From Mastigamoeba balamuthi (Eukaryota > Evosea > Mastigamoebida > Mastigamoebidae), in contig CACRSC010000122.1 in the NCBI GenBank assembly GCA_902651635.1, forward strand, positions 1 through 34,127: a DNA stretch of 34,127 nt. The letters are read 5' to 3'. The notes below the pieces were generated by a model. That model was given only the letters and a program-made list of their open reading frames with translations, made no database searches and was not told where the DNA came from. Below are positions 11,138 through 20,950 of the stretch, in pieces. Each line of letters opens with the position of its first letter. Position 1 is the stretch's first letter. The position numbers and the translations under genes were made by a program.

Positions 11138-14100
11138 ATGAAGGTCTTTGTGCAGGTGCAGGGCAAGAAGGAGCGCGAGTCCTTCGAGATGGGCCGCACC
11201 GAGGACGTCTCCTCCTTCCGCGAGGCCGTCTCGGGCCGCGTCTCCCTCGCCCCGGACGCCGTCAAGCTGTTGCGTCACCCTTTCTTTTCGCGCCCAAAAC
11301 CGTTCAGAATCCCGCTCTGACGCTCTGACGCTCTGACGCGCTGCCACGCTGCCACGCGCTCCCCCCGCGGCGGGCAGGATCTTCAAGGGGGCGGTGATGG
11401 AGGACGGGAAGACGCTGTGGGACTACGGCGTGGGGCACCTGTCGGTCGTGGCGCTGCTCGTCAGGGCCGCCGCGCCCTCGTCCTCCCCCTCCGCCTCGGC
11501 CTCCTCGGCCTCTGCCGCGGCCTCTCCGGCGCCTGCGCCAGCGCACAGCGAGCGGGCCTCGCCCGCGGCATCGCCGGCCCCGGCAGCAGCGGCGGCAGCG
11601 GCAGGCGAGGCTCCGGAGGGGCGGAAGGAGACGACGTCGCACGACATCACCATCTCGATCGAGAAGGAGATCGCTGCCAAGCTGCGCGACGCTGCCCTCC
11701 TGGTGAGCCGCGCCAGAGGGGTGGGGGGGAGGGTTGGACGTGGGCTGACAGGGGCGGGTGCAGGCGACGGAGGAGGAGGACGGGGTGGTGCGGATGTCGC
11801 CGCAGACGGCAGAGGGGAGGAAGACGGTGCAGGAGAACATACCCTTTGCGTGCCAGTGGCGCGTGAGCACTGTCTGGCGGGTCCCCGAGAACAACAACGG
11901 TGCCCCTCTTCCCACGCGCAGGCCCCCCAGCGCCAGCACAGCGCGCGCCAGCCGCAACTGACCACCGTGGACCTCGCAGCGTCGAGGATCGTCACCGACG
12001 TGGCGCACAAGCCGGAAGAGAACATGGCTCTGCTCAAGATGATCGACGACCTCTTCGAGGAGATCCCCGTCTACGTCAACGAGTGCGCCAGCCGAGCCCC
12101 CTGAGCTGCCAGCTGCTCGCTGCTCGCTGCTCGTCCCCCCTGTCCGGGCTGACCCTGCGGCCGCGCAGGGAGGAGGGAGGGGCCACGTCGTTTGTGCCGC
12201 AGGACGCCGAGTACCTGCACTCTGGCGGGTACTTCACCGTGGCGGCACTGGCGGGGCCGCAGGTGTGCTGCGGGTGCCTCAAGGCCGACAACGAGGACAA
12301 GCTGCTCGTGTGCGACGCGTGCGCCGAGCGGCTGTGGCACACGTACTGCCTGGACCCGCCGCTGGAGAGCATACCCGAGGGCGACTGGTTCTGCCCCGAC
12401 TGCGTGCGCGAGAGAGAGGAGGAGGGGGGCAAGGGCAAGGCCAGCAAGCGGTCCAAGATGCCCAGCGCGTTCACGTCGAAGAAGTGGGGCGGGGGCATGT
12501 CGTGCGTGGGCCTGTCGAGCAAGTGCGACGTCGTCGACAAGCACCACTTCGGCAAGATCCCGGGCATACCCGTCGGCAAGCACTGGCGGTACCGCATCAA
12601 CGTCGCCGAGGCGGGCATCCACAGGCCCCCCGTCGGCGGCATCCACGGCAACACCAAGGGCTGCTTCTCCATCTGCCTCAGCGGCGGCTACGAGGACGAC
12701 ATCGACAACGGAGACGAGGCACGCAGGCCACTCAACACAGCTGGCCCAAGGGGGGCTCGCACTGACATGCCGCAGATTGTGTACACGGGGAGCGGCGGGC
12801 GAGACCTGACGGGCAACAAGAGGACCGCGAAGCAGTCGAAGGACCAGATCCTGGAGAAGGGCAACCTCGCGCTGGCCCTCAACTGCTACGCGCACAAGAA
12901 CTGCCCCGACTGCGGCGAGCGCGCGTGCGCCGACTGCCTGGCGCGGTGGCGCGAGGGCAAGCCGCTGCGCCTGTGCCGCAGCGAGAAGCTCAAGTCCGAG
13001 TACGCCCCCAAGGCGGGCGTGAGGTACGACGGCCTGTACAAGGTAGTCGACTACTGGCAGGAGAGGGGACAGAGCGGGTTCGCGGTGTACAGGTACTGCA
13101 TCCGCAGGGACGACGACGAGCCCGCGCCCTGGACGCCCGAGGGCAAGCAGAAGATCAAGGACGAGAGGCTCGACGAGATAGAGGACAAGGAGACAAAGTA
13201 AGGGCACAGCAGCCCCACAGTCTTCATCTCAGCCGCCCCGCTCGCAGGGACGAGAGGAAGGAAAAGAAAGAGAAGAATGGCGACGCCAAGGGAGAAGAGA
13301 AGCAGAAACGCAAGAGCAAGAAGAGATCGCGCTCTGAAACTTCTGGCTCCGACTCGGAAACCGTCGAGAGCGAAGACGAGAAGCCAAAGAAGAAGACAGT
13401 GAGAGCTCTCTCACTCTTTCTCCTGTGCACTGTGGCTTCCGCTCACACTCGCAACCGTACGCGCAGAAGAGGGAGATCAAGGAGAAGAGCAAGAAGAGGA
13501 AGTCTGAGTCGAGCAGCGAGAAGGTATACATCCCACACACTCTACACGCTCGTATCGCTCACGCCCGTGGGGCAGAGCGACGGCAGCAGTGGTGAGAGCG
13601 GCGGGCCAGCCAGGCTGGTGAGGAAACAAAGGAAGCCCGTGTGCATCTCGATCGACAGCGACTCGTCGGACGAGGACAGGATGCAGGACATCGAGATACG
13701 CCGTACGCCTCAACTGGCCCCGCAGTCCTCTCTGACGCTGTTCACAGTGCCAGAGGCGGCACCAAGCCCTCCGATCGCGGCTTCTGCGTGGAGGGAGCAG
13801 AGCCTCAACTGGTTACGCGACACGCTGCAGGCACGTCACTTGTAGGCTGAGAGGCACGTCGCTCACAGCTCGCGAACAGGGGACAGCAGAGGAGAGCATG
13901 CCGCTGTTCAAGAAGGTGTTTGAGATTGCCTCAAAGGCTGAGTCAGAGAAGGCCTGGCTCGAGGAGCTTATGTCCACGCTGCAGTGCACTGTGCGTTGCC
14001 CTTTGCTCACACGCCGCACCACCTCACCTCTCTGGACAGGTGTGCCTCAACGAGAAGCTGATGCCAACAGTCATTTTCGAGTGCGGGCACCACTTCTGCG

Positions 14101-14243
14101 CGTCGTGTGTCAAGCGCATCATCAAGGAGAACGAGGCCGTCTGCCCGATGTGCCGCAAGGCCATCCCTGCTAGTATCGCTACAAACGAGCTATTTGCTAC
14201 TGTGTCAGCACGCTTCCTGCCGTATGTGTCGTGTATGAAGTAG
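11138..14243 (+). CDS. UHRF1: UHRF1-like E3 ligase: UBL, PHD, SRA, RING
   Basis: Exons are 11138..11268, 11378..11702, 11764..11899, 11980..12082, 12169..12718, 12776..13197, 13248..13398, 13467..13523, 13576..13702, 13748..13830, 13880..13990 and 14040..14243: 799 aa, close to animal UHRF1. The ubiquitin-like domain covers about 1-76 (KLIFKGAVMEDGKTLWDYGV). A canonical PHD spans about 265-310 (CDACAERLWHTYCLDPP). The SRA, about 359-520, has IPVGKHWRYRINVAEAGIHR, GGIHG, GGYEDD, YTGSGGRD and the base-flipping finger NKR at 429-431. A Lys/Ser/acidic linker leads to a C3HC4 RING (731-775: CTVC, CGHHFCASC, CPMC). In animals UHRF1 reads hemimethylated CpG and recruits DNMT1, so methylated DNA is inferred here. 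No tandem Tudor domain is visible between UBL and PHD. The SRA carries an inserted four-Cys cluster. Two introns are GC-AG. The joins at 11900-11979 and 13703-13747 are the least certain. Confidence 0.85.
12719..12775 (+). other. GC-AG intron inside the SRA domain
   Basis: This 57-nt intron has donor GAG|GCACGC and acceptor CCGCAG. Removal joins DDIDNGDE to IVYTGSGGRD, matching the SRA family without a gap. Left in, it adds 19 residues unlike any SRA and no stop codon. There is no GT donor in the stretch where one would be needed. Confidence 0.75.
13831..13879 (+). other. GC-AG intron before the RING exons
   Basis: This 49-nt intron has donor CAG|GCACGT and acceptor GAACAG. It joins phase 0 to phase 0 and bypasses the in-frame TAG at 13843-13845. 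No GT donor nearby gives the right phase. The donor is almost the same as in the SRA intron. Confidence 0.65.
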
Positions 14244-15032
14244 GGACAACACACGACATCGACACCAACACTCGCTTATTGGTGAGAAACAGGAAGAAAG
14301 CCACCTTCGGTACCCTGCTCCGAGCTTTTGCAACCTCTGCACAATGAAACGACTGAACGTTTCCACAGTGCTTTAGTGCTTTGAGAACCATCTTCTTAAC
14401 TCGGAGATGTGGGCCACAACAGGCCACAAGGTATCCTTTAACATTGTTATCAACACTTGTGGTGCAAGACAGTTTTCTATCAAAACACAGATCTAGTATT
14501 ACTTTTGTTTCGATTACGAGTACATTATTGGTGAGGCTTTTTGAATTTTTGCCTGTTTTTTGTTTTTGGGTTTATGTAAGGTTTTTTTTTGTCTTTTTGA
14601 GGGTTTTTTTTGGTTTTGGGGGTTTTTTTTGTTTTTTTACTTTTTTGTTTGGGTTTTTTTGTTTTTTTTGTTTTTTTGTTTTGGGGTTTTTTGTTTTTTT
14701 GTTTTTTGTTTTGGGGGTTTACTATTTTTTTGTTTTGGGGTCGTTTTTTTGTTTTTTTACTTTTTTGTTTTGGGGGTTTTTTTGATTTTTTGGTTTTTGG
14801 GGGTTTTTTGTTTTTTTGTTTTTTGTTTTGGGGTTTTTAAAGGTTTTTTTGGGTTTTTGTTTTTTGGGGTTTTTGTTTTTTTTTGTTTTTTTGGGGTTTT
14901 CCTTTTTTCTGGTTTGTCTTTTTGCTTTTTTGCTTTTTTTGTTTTCTGTCAGCATGCGAATACCGCTTTGTACTATTGTATGGGTCGTTGGATATCGTGG
15001 AGTCGGTGTCAGATCCAGGAGGCCCTGTGAGT
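14244..15032. other. Convergent 3' spacer dominated by a G/T tract
   Basis: This lies between the stops of two convergent genes and should hold both 3' UTRs. The first 290 nt look ordinary. About 14538-14948 is a low-complexity G/T tract, annotated separately. Open frames in it (Phe/Gly-rich or Lys/Pro-rich) are artefacts of composition. Confidence 0.6.
14538..14948 (+). repeat. Strand-asymmetric G/T low-complexity tract
   Basis: About 410 nt consist almost only of T runs (3-9 nt) and G runs (1-5 nt) on the plus strand, with hardly any A or C. GGG, GGGG and GGGGG blocks recur every 10-25 nt, so G-quadruplex formation on the plus strand or its RNA is conceivable. The unit is irregular, unlike a true telomeric repeat. 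Confidence 0.85.
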
Positions 15033-18000
15033 TTACAGTAGTGCATGCACCAGCATCTCGTCCCAGATATCTTTGGGCAGTTCCTTCCTCTCCAAGTTCT
15101 CGAGGATAGCGTCCACCATTTCCTCGTTCATCAGCAGGTCCCTGATCAGTCTGCCGAAGTTACTGGACAGGACAGCCCAGTCAGACTCTGTGCTCTGTGC
15201 ATGGATACGGTACGCACCTTCCCGATCTCATGATGGCGTCAGCGTTGGCCAGCACGTGCAGCGCCACCACCAGGGGCATCAGGTGCAGCTTGTCTCCCAC
15301 CGCGGCCCACAGCTTGTGCACGCACACCAATGACCGTCCCACCGACTCGAGGCTCAGCACGTCTGCGCCGCATGGAGTGCGACCACTAGTGTCAGCTCCC
15401 CGTTGTGTGAAAAACGGTGGATAGATGCGCGCACATTGGCTCAGAAGCTGGTGGTGGTAACTCCTCGCCACCATCCAGGCGTGCAGGCCGGGGTTGAGGT
15501 GCTCGATGATCCGATCAGCCAGCTGCGTGGCTCGCTCGACCCCGGGGATGCCGCTGGCGTAGTAGGCGGGCACCTGGCCCACGATCCTGAGCAGCCCCTT
15601 GAGCGCGTAGTGCTCGGGCAGTACGTGCAGCAGCGTCGCGGCCACCGCGTTCAGGCCCTGTACGTACGGGCACAGCTGCGGCAGGGTTCTCGGCCACCTC
15701 CCCCGCGTACTGGTGTAGCACTCTGTGCAGCTCCCTCGTGTGCTCCGCCAGGTTGAACTCGGCGCTCCCCTTGAACGTCCGGAACACATCGTTCTCGATC
15801 TGCTCCGCCGTCTGCTTCCCCCCGAACGGGCACTCGTCTTGCACGCGGCGCACGTACTCCTCCGTCACCGTCGGGCCCACCCGCCACCCGATCAGCTTGC
15901 CGAACAGTTCGCTCGCCGTCTGCGTGAGAGGGCCCTCCCTGCCCAGCGCCTCCACCTCCGCCGTCGTCATCTCGAATGGGGATCTCTCGACCTCGCGCTC
16001 CTGCCTTTGCACCTGCAGTTCCTGCGCCTGCGCCTCTGTCTGCTTGCATACCGCTTCCTTGTCCTTTCCCTTGACCTGCGCCTGCGGGAAGAGCTCCAGC
16101 ACGATCGACGACACATCCAGCGACACCATCGCTGTTCCCAGTGATCGCAATCCCCGTCAGTGACTTGCGTGAACCCGTGAGAGAAGGAGGTTTCGTAACA
16201 GGTGTGCAGAGCCTGCTTCACTGCCAGTTGCCCCTCCTTGCTGACCCCAAACGACGACAGGTCGAGCACTTGCGACGCTGCGCAGTGACGCAATACCGCT
16301 TGAGTGAGTGCCGGCGTGCCAGTGTCTGTGCGAGCGGGCTTCGGACAGTTGCACTGGTTCCTCTGAGGGGCCAGCTTGAGCGTGGTGTCGCCCGCGAAGT
16401 CAGCGCCGTACGACACATCGTTGGGCAGGCGGTCTGCTCGACAGATAACAATCAGTAACGGTCCACATTCTGTAAGCCACTCTGACGCCAACCGAAGGAG
16501 GAAGAGAGCCAAGTGGGGACGACGCTGTGATACCTGCGGGAAGCGCTGTTGCGATCCTCTTGTCCCCCTGGGGAGAGCACGTTGCAGCAGGGCAGCAAGC
16601 GATTTTGTCTGCGACTGGCACAAGGGTACCTGTTAGAGCTGGGGATGACATAATTGATACAACGCACAGCGCTTCTGGAGCTCCTTAGGAGTCAGGTCGT
16701 CGTTGTCTATGTCTTCCAGGTCCATGCCGAACGAGTTGTCCTGTCTCTGGGGCTCTGCTGGCGTAAGGGGGGGGGGGGGCGCAGTGTTTAGAGAGATGTG
16801 CTGGAACCCGCATGTAGGTGAGCAGTCGTACCATTGGGCATCTTGGCGGTGGTCAGCTTCATTTGGACATCGCCCACAAATTCCGCGCCGTAGGACTCGT
16901 CGGTCCCGGGCACTGCAGGCGATCATTCTAGTATTACAGCGGGAACAGATTAAAAATGAAAAAGGGTCGTACTTCTGAGCTTCTCGGTGGTCAGCTTCGG
17001 CGATGCTCCTCCTGCAAAGTCTGCACCATACGACTCGCCTTGTGCCTGGGGCTCTGCGGCTGCAAGTAGTTAGTAACTAGGGGCACAACAAGTAGCCGAG
17101 GGGGACACTAATTAGTTACCTATACGCTTGCTAACTCCACTCGCGCTGCTGTGGAGGGACGCCGTCGCGCTGAGGTCGCTCATGGTCAGCTTCGATTCCT
17201 CCTCGACTTCCTCCTCTGAGCCAGAGAAGCTAGTATCATCGGTGTCCAGACCGACCTCGATGGAACTGGCGCCATCGCGGACATGAGGACCGGCGGAAGC
17301 AGCACAGGGAGAGCACGAGGCATCAACTGCACACCGCTCGTCCGTCGTTGTCTTGATCTCCCTCGACACAGGCTCGCGGAGCGCAGCCACTGGGCAACAC
17401 GCGCGGGAATGAGAACGATTCAGCAATAGAAAAACAGTGGTTGGGCAGAGAGCCACCGATCATCCTTGTGGTTAGCTTCGGCGACGCACCACTCACAATG
17501 TCCGCGGCGTACGATTCGTCGTTGACCAGGGGCTCTGAGGCAACAATGAGAGGAAGGCGCCATGAGATTCCGCAGATGATCAGAGGCGGGGAAAGGAGAC
17601 ATCAGGACTCGGTACCTGCTGTGCGCGTGCTGCCGCTGCCGCTGCTGCGGAGGGACGCCATCGCGCTGAGGTCGCTCACAGTTAACTTCGAGCCAGACTT
17701 GATCTCGACCGCAGCGACGCCAGCGCCATCGGTGTACTGGTGGACCTCGGCCACACCGGAAGGGCCCCCCTGCGTGTTTCGCGCACTGTCAGCTCCTGGC
17801 GCGACAGTTGTGCAATGACCAAAGAGAGTAAGACGAGGGAGATGAGCGCACGAGGGACTGGGGGGACAGGCGCGCCGTATGCGGCATCTGCTTGTGCTGG
17901 CTCTGAGCCCCGGCGCCTGCCTTGGTCAGCCACCGGACCACCTTGGTCGCAGTGTCCTCCGACAGCTCCGTCGACAGCTCGTGCGCCGTGAGGCCTGTGG

Positions 18001-20303
18001 CCGCCATAGTGCTCATAAGAAGAGCGTGATGGCTTTGCAACCAAAGGAGATGGAGGGCCTGAGGGCGCACGTTTCTGCATCACCTCCGGAGCCAGTTCGC
18101 CCACGCTGCCCAGGTCCATCCCGAACGACATGTCCTGCCCTTGTTGCGGCTCTGCGGGCACATCACAGGTGGGGATGAGGATCCGAGGATGCGCCTGAGT
18201 AACGAGAGAGTGTCCGCACTGCTGCTGTTCTTCTTCGCGTTGAGCTTCAGCGACACGTTGCCCACCACGAAGTCGTTGCCATACGACTCGTCGCCGCTGG
18301 CCCCCTGCGGCGCGGCTGCTGCGTGCAGGAGGGCGCATGCGAGGATCCGCCGTGAGGAGACGCCGTGGCAGAGGGCGGGAAGAGAGCGCGATATCGTTAC
18401 CTGCGGCAGTTGAGACAGCGCCCCTGCGGTCCTCGGTGGCAGCTTCGGCGGGCGCGCCCTCCTCGCGTGCGCGGTGGTCGGCGGGTGCAGCGCAGGGGCC
18501 GTCGGCGTCGGGAAGGACCAGCGACAGGCTCCACGTCATGTCGACGGGCTCCGCGCCGGCGGGCCAGCGGATGGAGCTGATCTCTGCCAGAACCTTCCTC
18601 TCCCTCGCGTCCCTCGCGGTCGACTCCTCGGCGGCCACCTCCTGCGTGCGTCTCGCGCTGTCAGAGCCGCTGCGTGGCCGTGCATGCGGGGGGCTGAGCG
18701 GAGGGGGGGGGGGGGGNTCTCGGTGGCCGTCTCGTGCGCGACGTACGAGCTCACGGCCAGCGTGTGGGGCTCATGCAGCGCCTGCGGGGCGGCCGCATGC
18801 TCGGCCGACGGTGCGACGGCGTGGTGGCTCTGAGGGTCTGCTGTTCCGGCCCTCTCAGCGGCCTGGCCCTGCGCGCGCCGAGTCGTGGGCGCCGCTGCGT
18901 TGCGTCCGCGAGCGGCGTCCTGGGCCTGGTGCACCAGCCAGCACCCGAGGGCCCACAGTGCGGAGGCTGTGCGCGCCGCGAGGGCGCCGGCGCAGCCCAC
19001 AGACGCCGCCACCCCGCGGGCGAGGCGGCCGTCGCGGAGCAGCCAGCGGACGGCGTCGACGACGGCGCCCGCGGCCGCGATGGCCACGAACTGGGCGCCC
19101 ACGAGGGCCAGCAGCCCCTCCACGACAGCGCCGGGGCCACCACGCCGGCTGGCGGCCCCGCGGGGGCGCTCGGGGACCCCGCAGCCCTGCTTGCCGGGCG
19201 CGAGCTTGCGCGGGTCGAGGGGGCAGAGGTCGGCGCAGTCGGGGAGGCCGTCGCCGTCGGTGTCGGTCTCGGGGGCGCCGCAGCCGCAGTGGCCCGGGGC
19301 CGAGTGCTTGAGGGCGTCGTCGGGGCACGCGTCGCCGCAGTCCACGTGCCCGTCCCCGTTGCGGTCCCCCAGCACCCACAGCGGCAGCACCGCCGCCACC
19401 GCCGTGCGGACCTTCCCGCCTGCCCGCCGAGTGTGTTGAGTTGCGTGCCACGTCGCACTTTGGAGAAACACACAGATGATTCGAATGCTGTGTCACGGCG
19501 AATCGCTTGTGACAGGTGATGTGACAAGTGACGCGCGATATCTCAGAGTGGTCAAACAAATCTTAATGACACCCAGAAACACACAGAAGATTCGAATGCT
19601 GTCACGGAGAATCGCGTGTGACAGGTGATGTGGCACAGGTGACGCGCGATATCAGACTGGTCAAACAAATCTTGATGCCACCCGGCGTCCAGCAACCACT
19701 CGAACGCCGAACCCCGAAATCTCATTTCCGCGTGAGAATGTACGCCAGAGCCCACGAAGGGGCGATGGCAAGCGAGATGGGCCACCCACACTTGCTCGTT
19801 CCCGCTCGATTCGTTTTTCGAAGTACTCGAATTTTAAATTTTTAAATTTTCGAATTTCGAAAAAATGAATAAAACGCGCGGGGGGAAAACCTCTGCGAAA
19901 ACGCCCCGCTGAATGACCCCTTTGTCGCCCCACGACCCGCGAGTTGTCAAAAGTACAGAGCCGGGCCAGTGACCGTGGGCACAGAGGGAGTGAGGTCCCA
20001 CGGGCGGTCCGGGGGGGGGAACGGGCGGGGGAAGGCAACAGGGATCGCGAGATTGCAATCGGGCAGGGAAGAACACCGAAGGCACCCCCGAAAGCCTCGT
20101 AAGGGCACACAACGAAAAGCACAGCGCACGGGGACAAAAGCGGGGCGAGGAGGCGAGAGCGCACAGCGAGTCTTAGCGGCGTCGCCGAGGGGATGGAGCA
20201 TTGGGAGATGCGGAGGGGCAGAGGCGCGGGCCATGTCGACCAGGAGGACGAACAGCATGAGGAGCAGTGCCGCCCCGTTGACCAGGGTGTTGATGTTGCG
20301 CAT
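15033..20303 (-). CDS. TSP3-membrane protein with exon-encoded repeats and TBC Rab-GAP domain
   Basis: Nineteen exons give one open frame of 1120 aa. Complement: 20165..20303, 18755..19419, 18401..18641, 18220..18315, 18071..18151, 17852..17994, 17616..17769, 17457..17534, 17120..17389, 16973..17059, 16832..16912, 16668..16754, 16534..16629, 16347..16433, 16200..16277, 15698..16131, 15435..15675, 15218..15362, 15033..15192. Order: signal segment (LVNGAALLLMLFVLLV); thrombospondin type-3 repeats, about 65-130 (DRNGDGHVDCGDACPDD, DTDGDGLPDCADLCP); two hydrophobic helices, about 144-175 and 183-212; repeats SYGxDF...KLTT and SFGMDL...LTPKELQKR (349-794); TBC domain, about 870-1040. The TBC catalytic fingers are present: IENDVFRT (Arg912) and YVQG (Gln945), so Rab-GTPase activation is plausible; layout recalls Bub2/Cdc16. 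Least certain: the 745-nt first intron, joins at 16278-16346 and 16132-16199, and two ultra-short introns. If exon 1 is wrong, the chain may start nearer 19471. Confidence 0.7.
15193..15217 (-). other. Candidate 25-nt (or 19-nt) intron near the TBC C-terminus
   Basis: The frame ending in ANADAIMRS must shift to reach ESDWAVLSSNFGRLIRDLL. A 25-nt intron (donor GTGCGT, acceptor ending GAG) or a 19-nt one (15195-15213, donor GTACCG, acceptor CACAG) restores it. Longer introns would delete conserved residues. Confidence 0.4.
15676..15697 (-). other. Candidate 22-nt intron in the TBC domain
   Basis: The frame must shift between LHRVLHQYAGE and LCPYVQGLNAV. A 22-nt GTGGCC...CCGCAG intron does this exactly and keeps the expected TBC helix. 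The alternative is a 46-nt intron (15676-15721, donor GTGCTA) that deletes VLHQYAGE. A sequencing error is the third option. Confidence 0.45.
16200..18315 (-). repeat. Tandem phase-1 exons encoding related 26-32-residue units
   Basis: Exons at 18220..18315, 18071..18151, 17457..17534, 16973..17059, 16832..16912, 16668..16754 and 16347..16433 are all 78-96 nt, begin and end in phase 1, and encode variants of two patterns: (E)PQxQxESYGADFxGxxxxKLTTxK and EPQxQDxSFGMDL...LTPxELQKR. The exon at 16200..16277 (SSFGVSKEGQLAVKQ) may be a decayed copy. Exons at 17616..17769 and 17120..17389 share SKLTxSDLSAxASLxSS. This is what repeated duplication of a symmetrical exon leaves. Confidence 0.75.
19464..19683. 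repeat. Two tandem copies of a ~110-bp unit in an intron
   Basis: 19464-19574 and 19575-19683 align along their whole length with a few substitutions and small indels. Each starts AGAAACACACAGA, carries TTCGAATGCTG and TGACGCGCGATATC, and ends in CAAACAAATCTT plus a short CACCC. The pair lies in the predicted 745-nt first intron of the TSP3-TBC gene. Confidence 0.85.
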
Positions 20304-20654
20304 CTCTTGGATCGTTGGATTGCTTGCTTGGTGGTTGCTGTGTGCCACGAGCGTTGCTTTATTTCCGAATGGCTGGAGATACGGATGCGGATCTCGGAGA
20401 TACCGGGGTCGCACCCCCAGAAAACTTATGGCAAGAACCAGTTGACTGACATAAGCGATTTTCTTGGTCTCACGCTAATGTCGGGAAGCTGTCGTGTGCC
20501 CAAGCGAGACAACTCACCAGTGATGCCGGATGGTTGCCTCTCGGAGGGCTCGCTTTCAAGAGACCTTTTCTCTCCGTATCTCTCTGTCCTTCCAAAGATA
20601 CTAGACCAGCCACCAAGCAGGGGCACTTGGAAGCGCACCTAGAAGCCAATGCTC

Positions 20655-20879
20655 GCACTCAGGCCCCTCGCGGTGCCCCGTGCACTCACTCCGCCCCCCC
20701 CAGCACGTCCCCGCGTGGCCGGGGGTCCCTGCAGAGCCCCTGCTGGCGCTCTTGTCCCCGCGCCGGCACCTGCTGCCATCGCCCCATGCGCCCCTGTCAC
20801 ATGGGCCGCCCACCCGCACTCAGGCCCCACTGATGGGCGCCATCACCCTCGCAGTGCCCCACGCACTCGCTCTGCCCCC

Positions 20880-20927
<48 letters not shown>

Positions 20928-20950
20928 CACGTGGCTGGCGGGCCTTGTCG
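20655..20950. repeat. Imperfect ~161-bp duplication in C-rich DNA
   Basis: GCACTCAGGCCCC occurs at 20655-20667 and again at 20816-20828. In both copies a segment like GCxGTGCCCCxxGCACTC and then a CCGCCCCC-type run follow, and later a CGTGGC block. The second copy contains the long C run. Confidence 0.65.
20882..20924 (+). repeat. Homopolymer run of 43 C
   Basis: This is an uninterrupted C run inside the second copy of the duplicated C-rich unit. Its true length is doubtful, since such runs are hard to sequence. Confidence 0.9.

Noticed and set aside
11900-11921. 22-nt intron in the UHRF1-like gene
   Set aside because: It has GT and AG ends but gives the wrong phase. The 80-nt intron 11900-11979 keeps the frame.
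12071-13207. 378-codon minus-strand ORF opposite the PHD/SRA exons
   Set aside because: It is an Ala/Leu/Val-rich shadow with no family motif. The plus strand encodes clear PHD and SRA domains.
13576-13845. Separate end of the UHRF1-like gene at the TAG 13843-13845
   Set aside because: A GC-AG intron of typical size skips the stop and leads in phase into the RING exons, giving the expected full-length family protein.
14538-14948. Internal telomeric repeat array
   Set aside because: The G and T runs vary in length and no fixed unit such as TTAGGG or TTGGGG is repeated.
14560-15030. Phe/Gly-rich plus-strand and Lys/Pro/Asn-rich minus-strand ORFs
   Set aside because: They are translations of the G/T tract. 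Composition alone explains them.
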